Shown piece after piece: positions 43,059-51,617 of a DNA stretch of 64,000 bases (the first letter of the stretch is position 1; each line of letters opens with the position of its first letter). Source of the stretch: Actinomycetospora straminea. Its GTDB lineage: Bacteria; Actinomycetota; Actinomycetes; Mycobacteriales; Pseudonocardiaceae. The position numbers were made by a program, and so were the translations under genes. The stretch is from assembly GCF_028737255.1 (NCBI RefSeq), contig NZ_JAQZAN010000011.1, forward strand, positions 124,001 to 188,000, written 5' to 3'. Below the pieces are notes generated by a model. It made no database searches. It saw only the letters and a list, made by a program, of their open reading frames with translations, and was not told where the DNA came from.

Positions 43059-43646
43059 TCAGCGGCCGTCCTCGGGCAGCCCGCGACGGAAGTTGACGTA
43101 CGAGCGCGACGGCGTCGGCCCCCGCTGGTCCTGGTAGCGCGACCCGTAGACCGGCGAGCCGTACGGGTGCTCGGCCGGCGACGACAGCCGGAACAGGCAC
43201 AGCTGCCCGACCTTCATCCCGGGCCAGAGCCGGATGGGCAGGTTCGCGACGTTCGACAGCTCGAGCGTCACGTGGCCCGAGAAGCCGGGGTCGATGAACC
43301 CGGCGGTGGAGTGGGTCAAGAGGCCCAATCGGCCCAAGCTCGATTTTCCTTCGAGGCGCCCGGCGACGTCGTCCGGCAGCGAGATGACCTCGTAGGTCGA
43401 GCCGAGCACGAACTCGCCCGGGTGCAGCACGAACGCCTCGTCGGGCGGCGGCTCGACCATGCGCGTCAGGTCGTCCTGCTGCAGCGAGGGGTCGATGTGC
43501 GTGTAGGCGTGGTTGTTGAACGTGCGGAAGTGCCGGTCGAGGCGCAGGTCGACGCTCGAGGGCTGCAGCAGCGTCGCGTCGAACGGGTCCAGCCCGACGC
43601 GTCCGGCCGCGATCTCGGCGCGGATGTCGCCGTCGGAGAGCAGCAC
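43059..43646 (-). CDS. dcd: dCTP deaminase (possibly bifunctional dUMP-forming)
   Basis: This 195-aa enzyme deaminates dCTP, feeding dUMP/dTTP synthesis. Typical features are [15 protein letters not shown] at the N-terminus, [11 protein letters not shown] (about residues 27-37), the [20 protein letters not shown] region (about 111-130) with the catalytic Glu downstream in HVTLELSN, and [20 protein letters not shown] near the C-terminus. Actinobacterial homologues, such as that of M. tuberculosis, combine deaminase and dUTPase activity; the same residues are consistent with that here, though not proof. The gene converges on the diguanylate cyclase with 3 bp between stops. Upstream lie the iron-sulfur reductase and two palindromic elements. 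Confidence 0.96.
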   Translation of the reverse strand: MLLSDGDIRAEIAAGRVGLDPFDATLLQPSSVDLRLDRHFRTFNNHAYTHIDPSLQQDDLTRMVEPPPDEAFVLHPGEFVLGSTYEVISLPDDVAGRLEGKSSLGRLGLLTHSTAGFIDPGFSGHVTLELSNVANLPIRLWPGMKVGQLCLFRLSSPAEHPYGSPVYGSRYQDQRGPTPSRSYVNFRRGLPEDGR

Positions 43647-43689
43647 GGTCGGACCCTATCGGTCACCGGGTCGGCGGCGTCGCGAGCGC

Positions 43690-43732
43690 GGAGTTCGTCC
43701 GCGTAGAAGCAGCGAACCGCCCGTTCGCTGCG
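43690..43732. repeat. Intergenic TAGAAGC-family element, copy 3
   Basis: GGAGTTCGTCCGCGTAGAAG continues to CGTTCGCTGCG. It is about 43 bp long and closely similar to the elements at 35429-35474 and, reversed, at 34564-34616. It is directly next to the hairpin at 43750-43784 in the dcd leader. Confidence 0.78.
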
Positions 43733-43749
43733 ACCCCGGGGCCACGAAC

Positions 43750-43784
43750 GGCGCTGTCGCTGCCTGCGATGCAGCGACGGCGCC
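43750..43784. terminator. Hairpin downstream of the iron-sulfur reductase gene (same family as 16195-16228)
   Basis: Arms GGCGCTGTCGCTGC (43750-43763) and GCAGCGACGGCGCC (43771-43784) pair with one G-T wobble around a 7-base loop. The flank CGTTCGTCTCGGG (43788-43800) adjoins the stop at 43805. It likely terminates the reductase transcript. Confidence 0.75.
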
Positions 43785-43804
43785 GTCCGTTCGTCTCGGG
43801 GAGG

Positions 43805-46303
43805 TCAGTTCTCCGTCGACGGGTTCTGGACGTTGGCCGAGGTGGCCGCGGTCCCGGGGTCCGAGTCACCGACACCGTCGGTCTCGGCGCCCTCGGTCGG
43901 CTGCCCGCGCTTGACGGCCGCGAGCAGCATCTGCGAGACGTCCATGACCTCGGTGCCGACGGCCTTGGCCTCGCTCTGGCGCTCGGTGAGACCGTCGGTG
44001 AGCATCACGCGGCAGAACGGGCAGCCGGTGGCGATCGTGTCGGTCTCGGTGGAGATGGCCTCGTCGACGCGCTCCATGTTGATGCGCTTGCCGATGTGCT
44101 CCTCCATCCACATCCGCGCACCGCCGGCGCCGCAGCACAGCGCCCGGTCGGCGTGGCGGGGCATCTCCTTGAGCTCGGCGCCCGCCGCCTCGACCAGCTC
44201 GCGCGGCGGCGTGTAGACCTCGTTGTGCCGGCCCAGGTAACACGGGTCGTGGTAGGTCACGGTCTTGCGGCCGGTCCCGTTCCCGTTCGACGCGCCGTGC
44301 CCGTTGCTCGACCCCTCCGCGAGGGCCACCGCGGCCGGCGCGGCCTGGTCGCCGTCGTGGCCCGGCGTGCCGTGGCCGTTGGCGGGGATCAGCCCGCGCT
44401 CGGTGCCGTCGGAGTGCGGGCCGTGGTACTGCAGGCCCGTCGCCGGGTTGATGTCGAGCTTCGCGGTGGGCGCGGGCGAGGACTCCGGCGCCACGGGCAC
44501 GAGCTTCTTCTCGCGCACCAGCTGGTTGAGCAGCTGGGTGTGGTGGACGACCTCGTAGTGCCCGTCGAGCTGCGGGTACTCGCGCCCGAGGGTGTTCATG
44601 CAGTGCGGGCAGGTGGTGACGATCTTGCGCGTCCCCGGCTCGCGCCCCTCGAAGACGGCGTCGAGCATCTCCTTGGTCTGCATGGCCATCATCTGGAAGA
44701 GGAACTCGTTGCCCGAGCGCCGCGCCGGGTCACCGGTGCAGCTCTCCTCCTTGCCGAGCACGACGTAGTCGACGCCCGCGATGTGCAACAGCTCCGCGGT
44801 GGCCCGCACCGTCTTCTTGGCGTTGTCGTCGAACGCGCCGGCGCAGCCGATGAAGAAGAGGTACTCGGTCTCGGGGCGCAGCTCGCCGTCGAACTCGGGC
44901 ACCTCGAAGGGCAGGTCCTTCGCCCAGTCCATGCGGGACGAGTTGTTCTGGCCCCAGGGGTTGCCCTTGTTCTCGAGGTTGCGGAACAGCACCCCGAGCT
45001 CGGCCGGGAACTCCGACTCGATCATGACCTGGTTGCGGCGCATGTCGATGATGTGGTCGACGTGCTCGATGTCGACCGGGCACTGCTCGACGCAGGCGCC
45101 GCAGGTGGTGCAGCTCCACAGGACGTCGGGGTCGATGACGCCGAGCTGCTCGGCGGTGCCGACGAGCGGCCGCGAGGCCTGGACGTCGTCGCTCTTGCGG
45201 TACCGCTCGTAGCCGGACTCGGGCACGCCGTGGCCGTCGTGCACCGGCTCGCCCGGGTTGTTCGCGCCGGCCTGGGTGGCGGCGCCCTCCTCGGGCATGT
45301 CCTTGCCACCGATCATGTACGGCGCCTTCGCGAACATGTGGTCGCGCAGGTCCATGATCAGGAGCTTCGGCGAGAGCGGCTTGCCGGTGTTCCACGCCGG
45401 GCACTGGCTCTGGCAGCGACCGCACTCCGTGCAGGTCGCGAAGTCGAGCATGCCCTTCCAGGTGAAGTCCTCGATCTTGCCGCGACCGAAGGACGCCTCC
45501 TCGGGCGGGTCCTCGAAGTCGATCGGCTTGCCCTCGTGCTCGATCGGCGGCACCGGGCCCAGGGCCTTCGGCAGGCGCTTGGCCGAGACGTTGATCGGCG
45601 CGATGAAGATGTGGAGGTGCTTCGAGTAGAGCACGACCACGAGGAAGATCAGCGCGACCGCGATGTGCAGCAGCAGGAAGATCGTCTCGAGGACGAACAG
45701 GGTGCCGTACGACAGTCCCGAGAAGAGGTAGCCGACGCCGATCGAGGCCCAGGCGCCCGAGTCGTAGGGCAGGTTGCCCGCCGCCGACGCGGTGCCGCGG
45801 AAGGCGAAGAGCGTCCAGACGACGTTGAAGATGAGGAAGAGGATCAGCCAGGCGCCGCCGGTGTGGCTGCCGTAGAAGCGCGAGGTGCGCGCCTTGCGCT
45901 CCGGCGCCTGCTGCACGCGCATGATCGCGAAGGCGATGATCGAGATCAGCACCATGATCGCGATGAAGTCCTGCAGGAAGCCCAGGACCGACCAGCGCCC
46001 GATCAGCGGGATGTGGAAGTCCTCGTCGAACAGGGCGCCGTAGGCCTCGATGTAGACCGTCAGCAGGATGATGAAGCCCCACATCGTGAAGAGGTGGGCG
46101 AGACCGGGGATGGACCAGCGCAGCAGCTTGCGCTGCCCGAAGACCTCGACGAACTGGGCGCGCACGCGCTGGCCCAGCCCTTCGGCGCGCTTCGCGTCGG
46201 GCTGGCCGGAGGCGATCAGGGAGTAGAGCCACCAGGCCCGGCGGGCCGACACGGCGACCACGACCAGGGTCAGGGCGAGCCCCAGGACCAAACGGACGAC
46301 CAC
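43805..46303 (-). CDS. Membrane-bound heterodisulfide-reductase-like iron-sulfur protein (Rv0338c-like)
   Basis: This protein of about 832 aa couples a membrane cytochrome-b-like part to an iron-sulfur oxidoreductase part. The N-terminal 250 residues hold five or six hydrophobic helices (for example LVLGLALTLVVVAVSAR and VLETIFLLLHIAVALIFLVV). Two [4Fe-4S] motifs follow, CTECGRCQSQCP and CTTCGACVEQCP, and then two CCG-type cysteine-rich domains (FIGCAGAF, TTCPHCMN, DPCYLGRHN, ALCCGAGGARMW). The order matches HdrD/GlpC fusions such as Mtb Rv0338c, thought to pass electrons from acyl-CoA oxidation or other donors. A low-complexity insert rich in Gly/Asn/His splits the second CCG region (about residues 640-700). 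The GTG at 46303 has GGGAGG 7 bases before it, so the 31-residue longer frame is rejected. Confidence 0.93.
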   Translation of the reverse strand: MVVRLVLGLALTLVVVAVSARRAWWLYSLIASGQPDAKRAEGLGQRVRAQFVEVFGQRKLLRWSIPGLAHLFTMWGFIILLTVYIEAYGALFDEDFHIPLIGRWSVLGFLQDFIAIMVLISIIAFAIMRVQQAPERKARTSRFYGSHTGGAWLILFLIFNVVWTLFAFRGTASAAGNLPYDSGAWASIGVGYLFSGLSYGTLFVLETIFLLLHIAVALIFLVVVLYSKHLHIFIAPINVSAKRLPKALGPVPPIEHEGKPIDFEDPPEEASFGRGKIEDFTWKGMLDFATCTECGRCQSQCPAWNTGKPLSPKLLIMDLRDHMFAKAPYMIGGKDMPEEGAATQAGANNPGEPVHDGHGVPESGYERYRKSDDVQASRPLVGTAEQLGVIDPDVLWSCTTCGACVEQCPVDIEHVDHIIDMRRNQVMIESEFPAELGVLFRNLENKGNPWGQNNSSRMDWAKDLPFEVPEFDGELRPETEYLFFIGCAGAFDDNAKKTVRATAELLHIAGVDYVVLGKEESCTGDPARRSGNEFLFQMMAMQTKEMLDAVFEGREPGTRKIVTTCPHCMNTLGREYPQLDGHYEVVHHTQLLNQLVREKKLVPVAPESSPAPTAKLDINPATGLQYHGPHSDGTERGLIPANGHGTPGHDGDQAAPAAVALAEGSSNGHGASNGNGTGRKTVTYHDPCYLGRHNEVYTPPRELVEAAGAELKEMPRHADRALCCGAGGARMWMEEHIGKRINMERVDEAISTETDTIATGCPFCRVMLTDGLTERQSEAKAVGTEVMDVSQMLLAAVKRGQPTEGAETDGVGDSDPGTAATSANVQNPSTEN

Positions 46304-46366
46304 GACGGGACCTCCCCGTGAGCCGGGCCGTGGTGGTGACCCGGTGAGACAACTGACGAGCGACTG

Positions 46367-46399
46367 ACGGGCACTGAACGGGCACTGGACGGGCATCGG
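46367..46399. repeat. Three 11-bp tandem repeats in the reductase leader
   Basis: Units ACGGGCACTGA, ACGGGCACTGG and ACGGGCATCGG follow without gaps. They lie 64-96 bp upstream of the reductase GTG. They may be a regulator-binding array or neutral. Confidence 0.6.
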
Positions 46400-46770
46400 A
46401 GCGATGACGGCGTCGGCGGCACTGTAACGGCCGGTAGGGCCCCCGGCGCTGCGAGAGGTGAGAAGAGCTACTCACCGGTAACCGCGGTGGACCTCCCCGT
46501 CGGTGCGCCGCGGCCACCGCATCGGGCGATGCTTTGCGAACGTGAACGCGGTCGCGCCACGCCGGAGCGTGATGTCCCGGCTCAGCGTGTGGATCACGAT
46601 AGGCTCGTCCGGACCAGGAGAGCGGGTCGTGGCCACCCGTGGGTCGCGGAGGGTTGACGATGTCGCAACGCCTGTGGGGGAGGGCGCGGAGAACGGGTGC
46701 TCACGAGCCCCGGGGCGGTGCGACGTGCCGGTCGTCGGAGGTCTTTGATTCCCCCCGGGTGCCGTGTTTA

Positions 46771-46784
46771 CTCGACCGGTCGAG
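46771..46784. promoter_or_regulatory. 14-bp perfect palindrome upstream of the secretion-like cluster
   Basis: CTCGACCGGTCGAG is its own reverse complement and ends 45 bp before the first gene's ATG. It is a candidate operator for the cluster; no regulator is encoded next to it. Confidence 0.4.
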
Positions 46785-46829
46785 ATCAGGTCCCGGCACG
46801 ATGACCAGCACGTTTGCGGAGGGATCGCC

Positions 46830-47096
46830 ATGACCGTCACGTTCCTCGGCGCCGACCTGGTCGCGCAGGCGCCGGGGACCGGCGGGCTCCAGGGGTGGAT
46901 CCAGGACAACATCGTCCCGCTGATCCTCCTGGGCATCGCGATCATCATGCTGTGGATCGGCGGCCGCGGTGACAACGCCGGCGTCGCCCGTCGCAGCGTC
47001 GGCCTGATCATCGGGCTGATCGCCCTCGGCATCGCGCTCACACCTGGTGCGGGCGCCCGCGTGGGCGCGTTCTTCGCCCAGCTCATCACGGGGTGA
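46830..47096 (+). CDS. VirB2/TrbC-like two-helix membrane peptide (pilin-like)
   Basis: This 88-aa protein has a short N-terminal segment, then two hydrophobic helices, NIVPLILLGIAIIMLWIGG (about residues 28-46) and VGLIIGLIALGIALTPGAG (about 57-75), joined by a small charged loop (RGDNAGVARRS). This is the size and topology of VirB2/TrbC pilin subunits and of the small first genes in actinobacterial conjugation-like clusters. The ATG at 46830 has GGAGGGA upstream. It overlaps the next gene by 4 bp (GTGA). A helix pair alone is weak evidence, so the assignment rests mainly on its place at the head of the cluster. Confidence 0.72.
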   Translation: MTVTFLGADLVAQAPGTGGLQGWIQDNIVPLILLGIAIIMLWIGGRGDNAGVARRSVGLIIGLIALGIALTPGAGARVGAFFAQLITG

Positions 47097-48259
47097 CGCG
47101 GGTGCACATCCGCACCGACGACGAGGTGTACCGCGTCGACGCCGTCTGGCTCGGCCCGCCCCGGGCGACGTTCCCGTGGCGTGCCCGCTACTCCGCGTAC
47201 GGCGTCGGCCTCATCGTCATGGTCGTCGTGATGTTCGTGCAGCGGCGCCTCGGCATCGACCTCGGCTTCTTCTCCGTGGCGTGGGCGCTCCTGATCACCG
47301 TCGCGATCACGCGGTTCGTGTCGCGGCGGATCAACGACGAGCGCCCGCTGCTGGAGTGGCTGACGCTGTTCGTGCACGAGCTGCGCGGGCCCCGCGCCCA
47401 GCGGCGGCCCGTCGGCGGCGCGCTGACCACCGGCCACGTCGCCGTGCGCCGCGACCGGCCGAAGCTCACCGGGGCGCCGACGGCGATCGCCCTGCCGCGC
47501 GGGAGCGACCGGCCCGCCGCGCGGGTCGTCGGCCGCCCCGCGGAGGGTGACGACGCCTGGGGCCCGCCGCCGCGGGACGACGAGGCGCCGGCCGCGACCC
47601 CCGCCGCCACCCCGACCGCCACCGCCCCGGCTGCCACCGCCCCGGCCGCCACCGGCCCGGCCGCCACCGCCCCGGCCGCCACCCCTGACGAGGCGGAGGC
47701 GACCCCGGCGACCCCCGCCGCCCACCTCACGCCCGAGGTCGCCGACGTCCGGCCCTCCCACGCCCGCGCTCGACGCGGTGCCGGGTCGGGCGGGACCCCG
47801 GCCGAGCGACGCCGCCGCACCCGCCCCGGCCGCGCCGCCGGCGCCCGCGCCGACGCCGACTTCGGCCCGCCGTCGAGCGCCGACGTCGGCACCCCGGCCA
47901 CCCGGGCGCACCAGCCCGCTGCCCTGCCGCCCGTCCCGGACCCGCGCCCGGGCGACGACGCGATGGCCGCGTGGACCGGGTCGCGCGCCCGGCGCGACGC
48001 CGTCCCGGCCCATCGCGCGAACAGCCGCAAGCCCGACACCGAGACCGACCCCGACCGCACGCAGCGACGCCCCGCCCGCCCACGTCGTCGTCCCGGCTGG
48101 CCGATGTCGAACGAACCGGCGGGCTCGACGGGGCCCGCCGCGACCGACCAGCCGTTCGGGCCCGGCAGCCGGGCGCGTGGTGCCGGTGCTGCCGGACGTG
48201 CCGGTGCGCCCGGACGTGCCGACGAGGGCGGAGGGGGCGACGGTGCTGCGCCGCGGTAG
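47093..48259 (+). CDS. PrgI/VirB3-like membrane protein with long Pro/Ala-rich tail
   Basis: This 388-aa protein has two membrane helices close to the N-terminus (YGVGLIVMVVVMFVQ and FFSVAWALLITVAITRFV), like the PrgI/VirB3 component of type IV secretion systems, and a conserved-looking segment ERPLLEWLTLFVHELRGPR. From about residue 150 to the end it is a disordered, Pro/Ala/Thr/Arg-rich tail containing 15-bp DNA repeats (47626-47690). The tail is unusually long for the family and may contact the ATPase or the cell wall. Start GTG at 47093 overlaps the previous stop; the stop lies 17 bp inside the ATPase gene, so all are coupled. Confidence 0.72.
   Translation: MTRVHIRTDDEVYRVDAVWLGPPRATFPWRARYSAYGVGLIVMVVVMFVQRRLGIDLGFFSVAWALLITVAITRFVSRRINDERPLLEWLTLFVHELRGPRAQRRPVGGALTTGHVAVRRDRPKLTGAPTAIALPRGSDRPAARVVGRPAEGDDAWGPPPRDDEAPAATPAATPTATAPAATAPAATGPAATAPAATPDEAEATPATPAAHLTPEVADVRPSHARARRGAGSGGTPAERRRRTRPGRAAGARADADFGPPSSADVGTPATRAHQPAALPPVPDPRPGDDAMAAWTGSRARRDAVPAHRANSRKPDTETDPDRTQRRPARPRRRPGWPMSNEPAGSTGPAATDQPFGPGSRARGAGAAGRAGAPGRADEGGGGDGAAPR
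47626..47690. repeat. 15-bp period Ala/Pro/Thr-coding repeats
   Basis: Four imperfect units of GCCACCGCCCCGGCC lie in frame in the PrgI/VirB3-like tail. They encode ATAPA-type pentapeptides. They resemble the low-complexity units in the ATPase gene at 51102-51157. Confidence 0.65.
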
Positions 48260-51200
48260 GTCCCGCCGCGCCCTGGACCGCCCGGACCGTGGCTCCGCGG
48301 ACCGCCAGCCCGAGGCCATCGAGGCCGGCGACCGCAGCTCCGCCCTGCGGCCCGCGCGCACCGCACCGCCCGCGGCGACCGGCACAGGCGGGCGGCGACG
48401 CGGGCGCTCGCTGACCGGCGAGGGGCCCGCCTCCGGCTACCGGTCCGCGATCGCGCTGCGCGCCATCGACGGCAACCTCGCGCGCACCGCGTCCAGCGTC
48501 ACGGCCTGGTACCGGCTGGCCCCGCAGCCGTGGAGCTTCCGCAGCGACACCCAGCGCGAGACGCTCATCCGCCAGATCGCGACCCAGCTCGGCGAGCTGC
48601 AGGGCCGCTGGCTGCACGTCCGCGTCACCTCGCGGCCCTACCCGGTGGCGCTGTGGGCGGAGACGTTCGACCACAACGCGCCGGGGCGCCTGCCCGACGT
48701 CGCGGGAGCCCTGAGCTGGGAGGGCTTCCTCGAGGGCGAGCAGCGCCACCTCATGGGCCTGTCGATGTCGGACAAGGAGGTCTTCCTCGGCGTCGAGGTG
48801 TCGGGGCGCTCGGTGGTCGACCGCTGGCTCGAGGGCGCGGCGCCGATCCTCGGCCGCCTGGTCCCGTCGGCGGCGACGGCCGAGCTCGCGGCGCTGGAGT
48901 CGGAGATCGCGCACGTCGAGGCGCTCGTGTCGCGCGCCGGGCTCGACGCGGTGCCCGCCACCGCCGACGACATGGCCTGGCTGATGCACCGCTCGTGCTC
49001 GCTGGGGCTGCCGGCCCCGCGCACCGTGGCGCCGGCGTCGGGCGAGCACTGGGAGACCGAGGACCTCGCCGCCTTCACCGACGGCGTCGCCCTGCAGCAG
49101 GAGCCGTACGCGCCGACCGTGCAGGTGCTCGGACGGTTCGGGACGCAGCCGGTGCAGCGCCACGTCGCGGTGCTGTCGGTGGGCCTCATGGACGCGCTGC
49201 GGATCCCCGAGGCCGACGACCCGTGGATGCAGCGCAGCGACCGCCTGCCGTTCCCGGTGGAGTGGTCGGCGCGGATCTACGTGCGCAAGCCCGAGGAGGT
49301 CGCGGGCGAGCTGCAGCGCCAGATGGGCAAGGTGCGCAGCCAGATCCGCCACTACACCCACGACCACGACCTCGACCCGCCGATGTCGCTCGCGCGCCAG
49401 GCCGACCGCGTGCTGCAGATCGAGGACGAGCTCTCGGGCGGGCTGACGCAGCTCAACACGCGGGTCTACGGCTGGTGGCGCGTCGCGGTGTCCGGACGCG
49501 ACGAGGGCGAGGCGCTGACGCGCGCCCAGCAGGTCCTCGACCTCTACCGCCCGCGCGTCACGATGGAGCACCCCGAGGCCCAGTACGCCTACGCGCGCGA
49601 GTTCATCCCCGGCGAGCCGCTGGCGTCGACGGCCTACCGCCGCCGCGGCTCGGTGACCTGGGTCGCCGCGGGGGTGCCCGCCGCGTCGGCGTCGGTGGGC
49701 GACCGCCGCGGGATCATGCTCGGCGAGACCTGCACGGCCACGCGGCGCCCGGTGGCGTGGGACCCGTGGATGGCCCAGGAGGTCCGCCGGGCGTCGGGGC
49801 TGACGGCGATCGTCGGTGGCCTGGGCTCGGGCAAGTCGTTCCTCACCGGCCTGCTCGTCTACAAGACGCTGCGCGCCGGGGCCCGGTGGACGGTGCTCGA
49901 CCCGTCGGGCCCGCTGGCGGAGCTGACCAAGCTGCCCGAGCTCGCGCCGTTCTCCCGGCACATCCACCTGCTGGGCGCCGACCCCGGCATCCTCAACCCC
50001 TACCGCGTGGTGGCCGAGCCGCGGCGCGACCACTTCCTCGACGAGGACGACCCGGACAAGGCCTGGCGCCGCGAGCGCTCCCTGGCCGCCGCGACCCGCC
50101 GGCGCCTGGTGCTCGACGTCCTCACCGGCCTGCTGCCCTTCGACGTGGCGCGCATGCCCCACACGCGGATCGTGCTGCTGCGCGCGGTCCGCGAGGTCGG
50201 CGGCGCCCCGGACCGCGACCCCGGCCAGGTCATCGCCGTCCTCCGCCGTCACGCGCGGGAGGGCGAGGAGCACGCCGACGTCGTCGCCGACTTCCTCGAG
50301 GAGCGCCGCGAGCTGCCCCAGGCCGCGCTGCTGTTCCCCGACCGCCACGCCGACCCGCGCGACGACCCCTGGCAGGGCGAGGAGGACTACCGCCTCACCG
50401 TGCTGACGATGCAGGGCATGTCCCTGCCGCGCCCGGGCAGCCCGCGCGAGGAGTGGACCGACGGCGAGTCGCTCGCGGTCGAGCTGCTCAACCTCGCGTC
50501 CTGGCTGACCCAACGCACGATCTACACCGCCGACCGGAACCTGCGGAAGGGCGTCGCGCTCGACGAGACGCACTTCCTGTCGCAGATCCCCACCGGCAAG
50601 GTCCTCATCGACCGGCTCGCCCGCGACTCGCGCAAGTTCAACGTCCGCGCGCTCTTCGCCTCCCAGCTCGCCGGCGACCTGCTGCGCGTGCCCGGGTTCG
50701 CGTCGCTGGTCAACGCGGTGTTCGTCGGGCGCACCGACGACGAGGAGGCGCAGGCCGAGGCGCTGCGCCTGCTGCGCGTGCCCACCGAGGTCGGCTACGA
50801 GGAGATGCTCGGCACGCTCTCGCCGCGACCCCGCCACGACGACCGGCCCGACGACACGCCCCGCCAGTTCGTGTTCGCCGACGGGCACGGCGGTGTGGAG
50901 AAGATCCGAATCGATCTCGAGGGCCCGCACCTCGAGCACCTGCGCCTGACGCTGGACACCAACCCCGACGCGCGCCGCGTGCGCCCCCTGCCCGCCGCGC
51001 CCGCGTCCACCGCGCCGCCCGAGACCGACGCCGAGCGCACCGGCCCGGTGCCGGTCGTGCCGGCCGCCGCGACGCCGCCGCCCGCGGGGCCGTCGCCCGC
51101 CACACCGCCGCCCGCGACACCGCCGCCCGCGACGCCGCCGCCCGCGACGCCGCCTCCGCCGGCCCGCGGGCCACGGACGCCGCCGCCGACCCCGCCCCGC

Positions 51201-51617
51201 GCCACCCCGACCCCGCCGCCGGGCACCGCGCGCGTGTCGCCGGTGACGCCGTCGCGGGACCCGCTGGTGGAGCGCACGGTCGTCGAGGGGACGGTGCTCG
51301 ACGAGCAGCACGACGCCCCGTGGACCCCGGACGAGCGGCTCGACGACCTGGTGCCCGACCTGGACGACGACCTCGGCGACGCCCGGGCGGCCTCCCCGCC
51401 GGCGGGCGACGACGAGTGGGCCGAGGCCTGGGTGATGGACGAGGGCGGCGAGAGCGGGGTGACCGGCGACGCCGTCGGCGAGCTGGCCGACGACGCCGAC
51501 CAGGCCACCGTCACGACGCCGGCCGACCGCAACCCCGGCTGGCGCGAGGGCAGCGAGGTGCACGACTCCGGCCGGTGGGTGGGCGCCGGCCGCCGCGCCC
51601 CGGGGACACCGGGGTGA
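48243..51617 (+). CDS. VirB4/TraC-like type IV secretion ATPase
   Basis: This protein of about 1,124 aa is the predicted energising ATPase of the cluster. An N-terminal basic, disordered part of about 60 residues leads to the CagE/TrbE/VirB4-type N-terminal domain (from YRSAIALRAIDGNLART), and then the AAA/FtsK-like ATPase with Walker A GGLGSGKSFLTG (about residues 522-533) and Walker B GVALDETHF (about 769-777). Conserved arginine-finger-type text occurs in RLARDSRKFNVRALFASQ. A C-terminal tail of about 220 residues is Pro/Ala-rich, then acidic, with 15-bp DNA repeats. VirB4 proteins are the most conserved component of type IV systems and drive substrate or pilin movement. The GTG at 48243 is the earliest start that overlaps the upstream gene. 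Confidence 0.88.
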   Translation: MLRRGRSRRALDRPDRGSADRQPEAIEAGDRSSALRPARTAPPAATGTGGRRRGRSLTGEGPASGYRSAIALRAIDGNLARTASSVTAWYRLAPQPWSFRSDTQRETLIRQIATQLGELQGRWLHVRVTSRPYPVALWAETFDHNAPGRLPDVAGALSWEGFLEGEQRHLMGLSMSDKEVFLGVEVSGRSVVDRWLEGAAPILGRLVPSAATAELAALESEIAHVEALVSRAGLDAVPATADDMAWLMHRSCSLGLPAPRTVAPASGEHWETEDLAAFTDGVALQQEPYAPTVQVLGRFGTQPVQRHVAVLSVGLMDALRIPEADDPWMQRSDRLPFPVEWSARIYVRKPEEVAGELQRQMGKVRSQIRHYTHDHDLDPPMSLARQADRVLQIEDELSGGLTQLNTRVYGWWRVAVSGRDEGEALTRAQQVLDLYRPRVTMEHPEAQYAYAREFIPGEPLASTAYRRRGSVTWVAAGVPAASASVGDRRGIMLGETCTATRRPVAWDPWMAQEVRRASGLTAIVGGLGSGKSFLTGLLVYKTLRAGARWTVLDPSGPLAELTKLPELAPFSRHIHLLGADPGILNPYRVVAEPRRDHFLDEDDPDKAWRRERSLAAATRRRLVLDVLTGLLPFDVARMPHTRIVLLRAVREVGGAPDRDPGQVIAVLRRHAREGEEHADVVADFLEERRELPQAALLFPDRHADPRDDPWQGEEDYRLTVLTMQGMSLPRPGSPREEWTDGESLAVELLNLASWLTQRTIYTADRNLRKGVALDETHFLSQIPTGKVLIDRLARDSRKFNVRALFASQLAGDLLRVPGFASLVNAVFVGRTDDEEAQAEALRLLRVPTEVGYEEMLGTLSPRPRHDDRPDDTPRQFVFADGHGGVEKIRIDLEGPHLEHLRLTLDTNPDARRVRPLPAAPASTAPPETDAERTGPVPVVPAAATPPPAGPSPATPPPATPPPATPPPATPPPPARGPRTPPPTPPRATPTPPPGTARVSPVTPSRDPLVERTVVEGTVLDEQHDAPWTPDERLDDLVPDLDDDLGDARAASPPAGDDEWAEAWVMDEGGESGVTGDAVGELADDADQATVTTPADRNPGWREGSEVHDSGRWVGAGRRAPGTPG
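51102..51157. repeat. 15-bp tandem repeats coding PPPAT in the VirB4-like tail
   Basis: About four units of CCGCCGCCCGCGACG in a row encode PATPP repeats. They are in frame and probably vary in number. Confidence 0.75.

Larger units (their letters stand above)
46304..46829. other. 526-bp divergent intergenic region before the type IV secretion-like cluster
   Basis: It separates the reductase start from the pilin-like gene and should carry promoters for both. It holds three 11-bp direct repeats (46367-46399) and a 14-bp palindrome (46771-46784). The only open frame of note (46503-46748) has no ribosome site or recognisable product, so I see no supported gene. Confidence 0.5.

Noticed and set aside
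46503-46748. 81-codon frame in the divergent region before the secretion-like cluster
   Set aside because: No ribosome site, no recognisable sequence and unusual composition. The region is better explained as promoter DNA.
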